From contig NC_060210.1 in the NCBI RefSeq assembly GCF_021130785.1, positions 186,442,501-186,506,500 of the forward strand: a DNA stretch of 64,000 nt. The letters are read 5' to 3'. The notes below the pieces were generated by a model. It worked only from the letters and a program-made list of their open reading frames with translations, did not search any database and had not been told where the DNA came from. This DNA comes from Homalodisca vitripennis (taxonomy: Eukaryota; Arthropoda; Insecta; Hemiptera; Cicadellidae). The first letter of the stretch is position 1. Every line of letters starts with the position of its first letter. Made by a program: the position numbers and the translations under genes. Positions 61,101 to 64,000 of this stretch are shown here, piece by piece.

Positions 61101-63059
61101 GTATATTTTAAGGAAATTATGAATCTGATGAGCGCGAAGATCAAGGGTACCCTACGCCCAAACAGGAAGATGTTCTACTTCTCCGGGCATGATTTCACCC
61201 TCTTGGGGTTACAAGGAGTCCTGGGATTGACATACGATCCAACTGGCCACCTGGACGCAAGGACGGGATCTGCCTTAATATTCGAGCTCCACAAAGATCT
61301 GCAAACTGAGAAGTTTTACGTTGAGGTTAGAAACTTACATAGTATGAAGTATTTTCTTCTTTCAGATATTCACCTCTTACAGAGAGGGTTAAAGACTATC
61401 CTTGTAACGTTTTAGTTTATTTTGTTACATTGCAGTTAGAAAATGAAAGTTTATGTTAAGGTTTACTATTTGGTGTGTTAATATTAATTTTTTACACAAA
61501 TCAATTAAAAATATTAAAATACTAATATAAGTATTCCGATGTACTATTTCAAACGACCGGCTAAGCTTTCAAACGGTCGATAGTAGTCTACCATAAAAGG
61601 ATTAATAATTATAAGTATGTTTATTGTTATTACAATAAGATACCGGCGTCAAGTATTAGGAATTGTGTATGTTTATGCGTAAAGTGTTGGAGTATGTTCT
61701 GTGTAGTTCGAGTACTATCTGTGATTGATATTAATATAAGAAAATACTGCTAATAGTTCAATTAACGTGATATCTACGGCTGTAAACGACTATAGTCTGT
61801 TTTAAAGGATAAGGCTGACTAAGCTTCCTTCATCAATCTAGACATACCAGACATTAATAGTGCCAAACTGGACATACTTGACATTAATAGTGCCAAACTG
61901 GACAAACCAGATATTATTAGTGCTTATACTTGGACATAAAAGATTTTATTAGTGCCACACCTGGACATAATAGATATTAATAATGCCAAACTGGACATAC
62001 CAGTAATTAATAGTGCCAAAACCAGGCATACCCGTCATTAATAGTGCCAAACTGGACATGCCATATATAATTATTGCTGCACATAGACATAACAGATATT
62101 AATAGTGCAAAACCGGACATACCTGTCATTAATAGTGCCAAAACTGGACATACTAGATATTAATAGTGCCAAAAATGGACATACTAGTCATTAATAGTGC
62201 CAAAACTGGACATAAAGATATTATTAATGCCACACCTGGACATAATAGATATTAATAGTGCCAAACTGGACATACCATGTTTTAGGAGAATTCGAAATAA
62301 CTTGACAAACGACTAACTCTGAAGAACTGCCCGGCCGATTTCCCTGGCATTCGTTTTAAATTATAGGAAAGAGACCTTGGTATTTTAGTATTTCACTTCT
62401 CGAGTGTGATTGAAATGGCTTAAATTTCGCCATCATTAACAGCTTCGTTCTCAATCATCGTTAAGAGAGATAAATACACGTAGGTATTTCAATGTATAAT
62501 ATTCGATGAAATAGCCTTAGTACAACAACATATATGAAAACTAATTTAGGGTGTTTAAAACGCTCATTGGAAATTTTAAGATTTTGATCCATGGACCAAG
62601 AAAAGCCATAAAATAAAAGTAAACTATACTCTATCTGTTGTTCGATTATTTCATCAATGAATCCGATCTTTTTGTTTAAAAATAATATTCTAAAACTAAC
62701 CAAAGAGCATTTGTTATGTAGAGGGGATTTAAAACAATTTTATTGTTATTACATGTTTTATTTTTGAACTGTTATATTATTGCGGAGAAACTTGAGACTG
62801 GAGTTTAAAATTATAAATCCATTTAAATTATTCTCTCGTTTCTCAGCGAATCAGTCAGTGCACTTCTATCATAAATTTAGATTTTCTCTTCATGTTCCAG
62901 GTATTGTATATAGACGGGTCTTCTCCAGACAAGGAGCCTTTAGAGATCAACATCCCGGGCTGTGACTCTCCCTGTGACTTTTATCTGCTGTTGAACAAAA
63001 CTGAGAAATACACCAACATCACAGATTGGAAGAGGGAGTGTCAAATTATAGACAACTAA
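53494..63059 (+). CDS. Histidine acid phosphatase copy 4, complete and predicted active
   Basis: Exons: 53494-53664, 53890-53994, 54803-55042, 55756-55968, 58959-59085, 61099-61325, 62901-63059; 413 codons ending TAA. Signal peptide (MSACLIWICVPTLAVLLIFY), then the nucleophile motif FTRHGSRGP (residues ~58-66), the arginine segment ARTMISAGQFLAGLFP, a cap region with KCP, the proton-donor motif FSGHDFTLLG, and cysteines in CDSPCDF and REC. Length is normal for secreted insect acid phosphatases (about 400 residues). No C-terminal membrane anchor, so likely secreted or lysosomal; it should hydrolyse phosphomonoesters at acid pH. It is the only copy in the window with an unbroken frame and both catalytic motifs. 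Which family member (salivary, venom, gut, testis) cannot be told from sequence. Confidence 0.93.
53890..53994 (+). CDS. Copy 4 exon 2 (RHGxRxP)
   Basis: FTRHGSRGPTFTYPSCPYHP...WPNGWMALTA, donor GTAAGT. His codon CAC is present. The extra Cys (PSCP) is unique to this copy. Confidence 0.95.
54478..54545. mobile_element. MITE fragment (left end), copy 4 intron 2
   Basis: CTTCCTCTTACGTGCAGCAT then CTAAAATCTGATACTGACAC resembles the left end and adjacent interior of the 6011-6276 and 24145-24453 MITEs. No matching right end was seen. Confidence 0.5.
54803..55042 (+). CDS. Copy 4 exon 3
   Basis: 80 codons, RGHVQMYKLGLKFRALYNGF..., ARTMISAGQFLAGLFP, YPTYKDYQK, donor GTTGGT. Confidence 0.92.
55756..55968 (+). 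CDS. Copy 4 exon 4
   Basis: 71 codons, IAYALLTTKCPRFHEAWNKS... to ...MWESFFPI, donor GTAAGT. Confidence 0.92.
56445..56690 (+). repeat. 'CTGTCTGTCCG' family repeat, copy 4 intron 4
   Basis: ATCTGTCTGTACTTCCGCAC, AATATCTCAAAACGATTTGG, CATCGGTCTTATGGGTAACA and AATAGCAGAATAAA. Another partial copy is at 58200-58500. Confidence 0.5.
57296..58191 (+). mobile_element. Helitron-like or related non-autonomous repeat, copy 4 intron 4
   Basis: Begins TCCTAATCATAATAATATTA and contains CAACCGATTGCGCTGAAATT. It ends GAAGCCGCGGGCAATTGCTA then GT, with the GC hairpin and CTAG-type end typical of insect Helitron-like families. It is interrupted by a 54-A run. Class is inferred from the ends only. Confidence 0.4.
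58076..58129. repeat. (A)54 homopolymer
   Basis: An uninterrupted A tract, likely unstable and hard to sequence. Confidence 0.98.
58959..59085 (+). CDS. Copy 4 exon 5
   Basis: 127 nt, IEEGIPLPSWMDEVYQRNMT..., SVGSDTQIRYIE, phase-1 end before GTGAGC. Confidence 0.92.
59100..61080. other. Copy 4 intron 5: nothing recognised
   Basis: AT-rich. Weak similarity to copy 3 intron 5 occurs near 59170-59300 (compare 47300-47450: GTGGTATGTTATTGTATTTT-like). Confidence 0.45.
61099..61325 (+). CDS. Copy 4 exon 6 (HD exon)
   Basis: 227 nt, GVYFKEIMNLMSAKIKGTLR..., FYFSGHDFTLLGLQGVLGLT, FYVE, donor GTTAGA. Confidence 0.92.
61840..62278 (+). repeat. About 14 imperfect ~30-bp tandem units, copy 4 intron 6
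   Basis: Repeated core CTGGACATACCAGA then ATTAATAGTGCCAAA, diverged between units and absent from copy 3 intron 6. No continuous coding frame. Confidence 0.85.
62901..63059 (+). CDS. Copy 4 exon 7 (C-terminus)
   Basis: 52 codons plus TAA, VLYIDGSSPDKEPLEINIPG, CDSPCDFYLL, TNITDWKRECQIIDN. Confidence 0.92.
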   Translation, partial: VLYIDGSSPDKEPLEINIPGCDSPCDFYLLLNKTEKYTNITDWKRECQIIDN

Positions 63060-63124
63060 GGAATTCAATGTTTTGTTTAAATTACAAACAGACTCATGTT
63101 TAACTAACTTTATAATATAAAAAT

Positions 63125-63130
63125 AATAAA
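63125..63130 (+). terminator. Polyadenylation signal AATAAA, copy 4
   Basis: 66 nt after the stop codon. A position-based assignment. Confidence 0.5.
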
Positions 63131-64000
63131 ATTAATATAATTCTACACTAGTACTGTTTTATGTTCAATTATCTTTAAGTGATAAAATGCTAACTGAATT
63201 AATATTATATTTTATAGTTAACGTATTCAATATTTATTATATATAATCACATTTGCAAAAATGTTTAAATGAGATCGTAATGAATTAGATCATTATAATT
63301 GAGCTGATCAGACAATATCGATTAGTTCTGGTATTGCATTTTTTTTCAATAGTTCTTACTATTTGTTCAAAGAAATATTGTTTATTCTAACTGAATTTGT
63401 AAAATATAGCTTAGACAGAATGAACCAATACAAGTATAATAATAATTATTACATCTTTAAAATAATATAGCATGAACTGTAAAATTCTGTATATATTTCT
63501 AAAAACATTTATACAAGTATGAAATAGTTGTAACAGATGAATTACACTAAAAAACTTTAATATTCATATGTCTATATTTATTCCCGGGTTTTATAAGTGC
63601 ATAATTCTTAAAAGGTTTTATAACTCTCAAAAGTCACATAAAACCTCATAAAAAGTCATAATTTAAACAAAGAGAAGAAAATTTTTATAACAAACACAAA
63701 TACATTTGGTTGCTAATTAATCATATATTCTAAATGACGCCATCCATAACGATACGATAAAAAGGATGTAAAAGAGCACGAGATACAACACATTGTTCTT
63801 ACGGGAAAAAACATAAGGTAATTACACCACAGCCGGCTACTAATGCTCTGTGCTGGCCAAATTATAATTATTATATATCTATTGTATGATTTTATAATTT
63901 TCAGAACACGTTTTTTAACAGCAACAGATAATCTGAATTGTGTTAGTTAACATGATGTGATTCTAGTAATTATGGGTATTCTATATACTAGTAACATATA
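63131..64000. other. Region after copy 4: nothing recognised
   Basis: AT-rich. No sign of a sixth paralog before the window ends. Confidence 0.45.

Overview
The window is arthropod, most likely insect, genomic DNA. It has AT-rich introns and intergenic DNA, GT-AG splice sites, many transposon remnants and microsatellites, and multi-exon secreted-protein genes. I cannot fix the order; Hemiptera is a guess. No bacterial operon, CRISPR array or plasmid feature is present.

The backbone is a tandem cluster of five paralogous secreted histidine acid phosphatase genes (branch 2 of the histidine phosphatase superfamily; prostatic/lysosomal/insect 'venom acid phosphatase' type). Copy 0 is represented only by its first exon on the minus strand (1018-1167) and runs off the left edge. 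Copies 1-4 are on the plus strand at 3950-14568, 22711-32539, 38611-49877 and 53494-63059. All four share one seven-exon structure: signal peptide / RHGxRxP catalytic exon / RT-motif exon / helical cap exon / short exon ending in phase 1 / HD catalytic exon / Cys-rich C-terminal exon. Exons 2-5 and exon 7 are the same length in nearly every copy, so indels can be read directly by comparing copies.

Only copy 4 (413 codons) keeps a full reading frame and both catalytic motifs. Copy 3 is an intact 413-codon frame, but the catalytic histidine of RHG reads Arg. Copy 2 has a +1 indel in exon 5 that gives a stop at the start of exon 6, before the HD motif. Copy 1 has a +1 indel near the end of exon 6 that destroys the Cys-rich C-terminus. 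Three copies have therefore been compromised in three different ways.

Copies 1 and 2 form a recent subfamily: about 12 kb around each is alignable, introns included, and the repeat unit begins inside a mariner transposase relic. Copies 0, 3 and 4 form another subfamily and share a conserved segment of about 70 bp roughly 100 bp upstream of the ATG, probably the core promoter.

Mobile DNA occupies the rest. There is a nearly complete but frameshifted non-LTR retrotransposon (esterase-type ORF1, endonuclease, reverse transcriptase) at about 15714-20560 on the minus strand. Two further LINE relics, mariner relics, a retroviral-type envelope remnant inside an intron, MITEs, a 5S-rRNA-like SINE, a tRNA-like SINE and a Helitron-like repeat are also present. 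Tandem arrays include 10 x 90 bp, 4 x 185 bp and about 14 copies of a roughly 30 bp unit.
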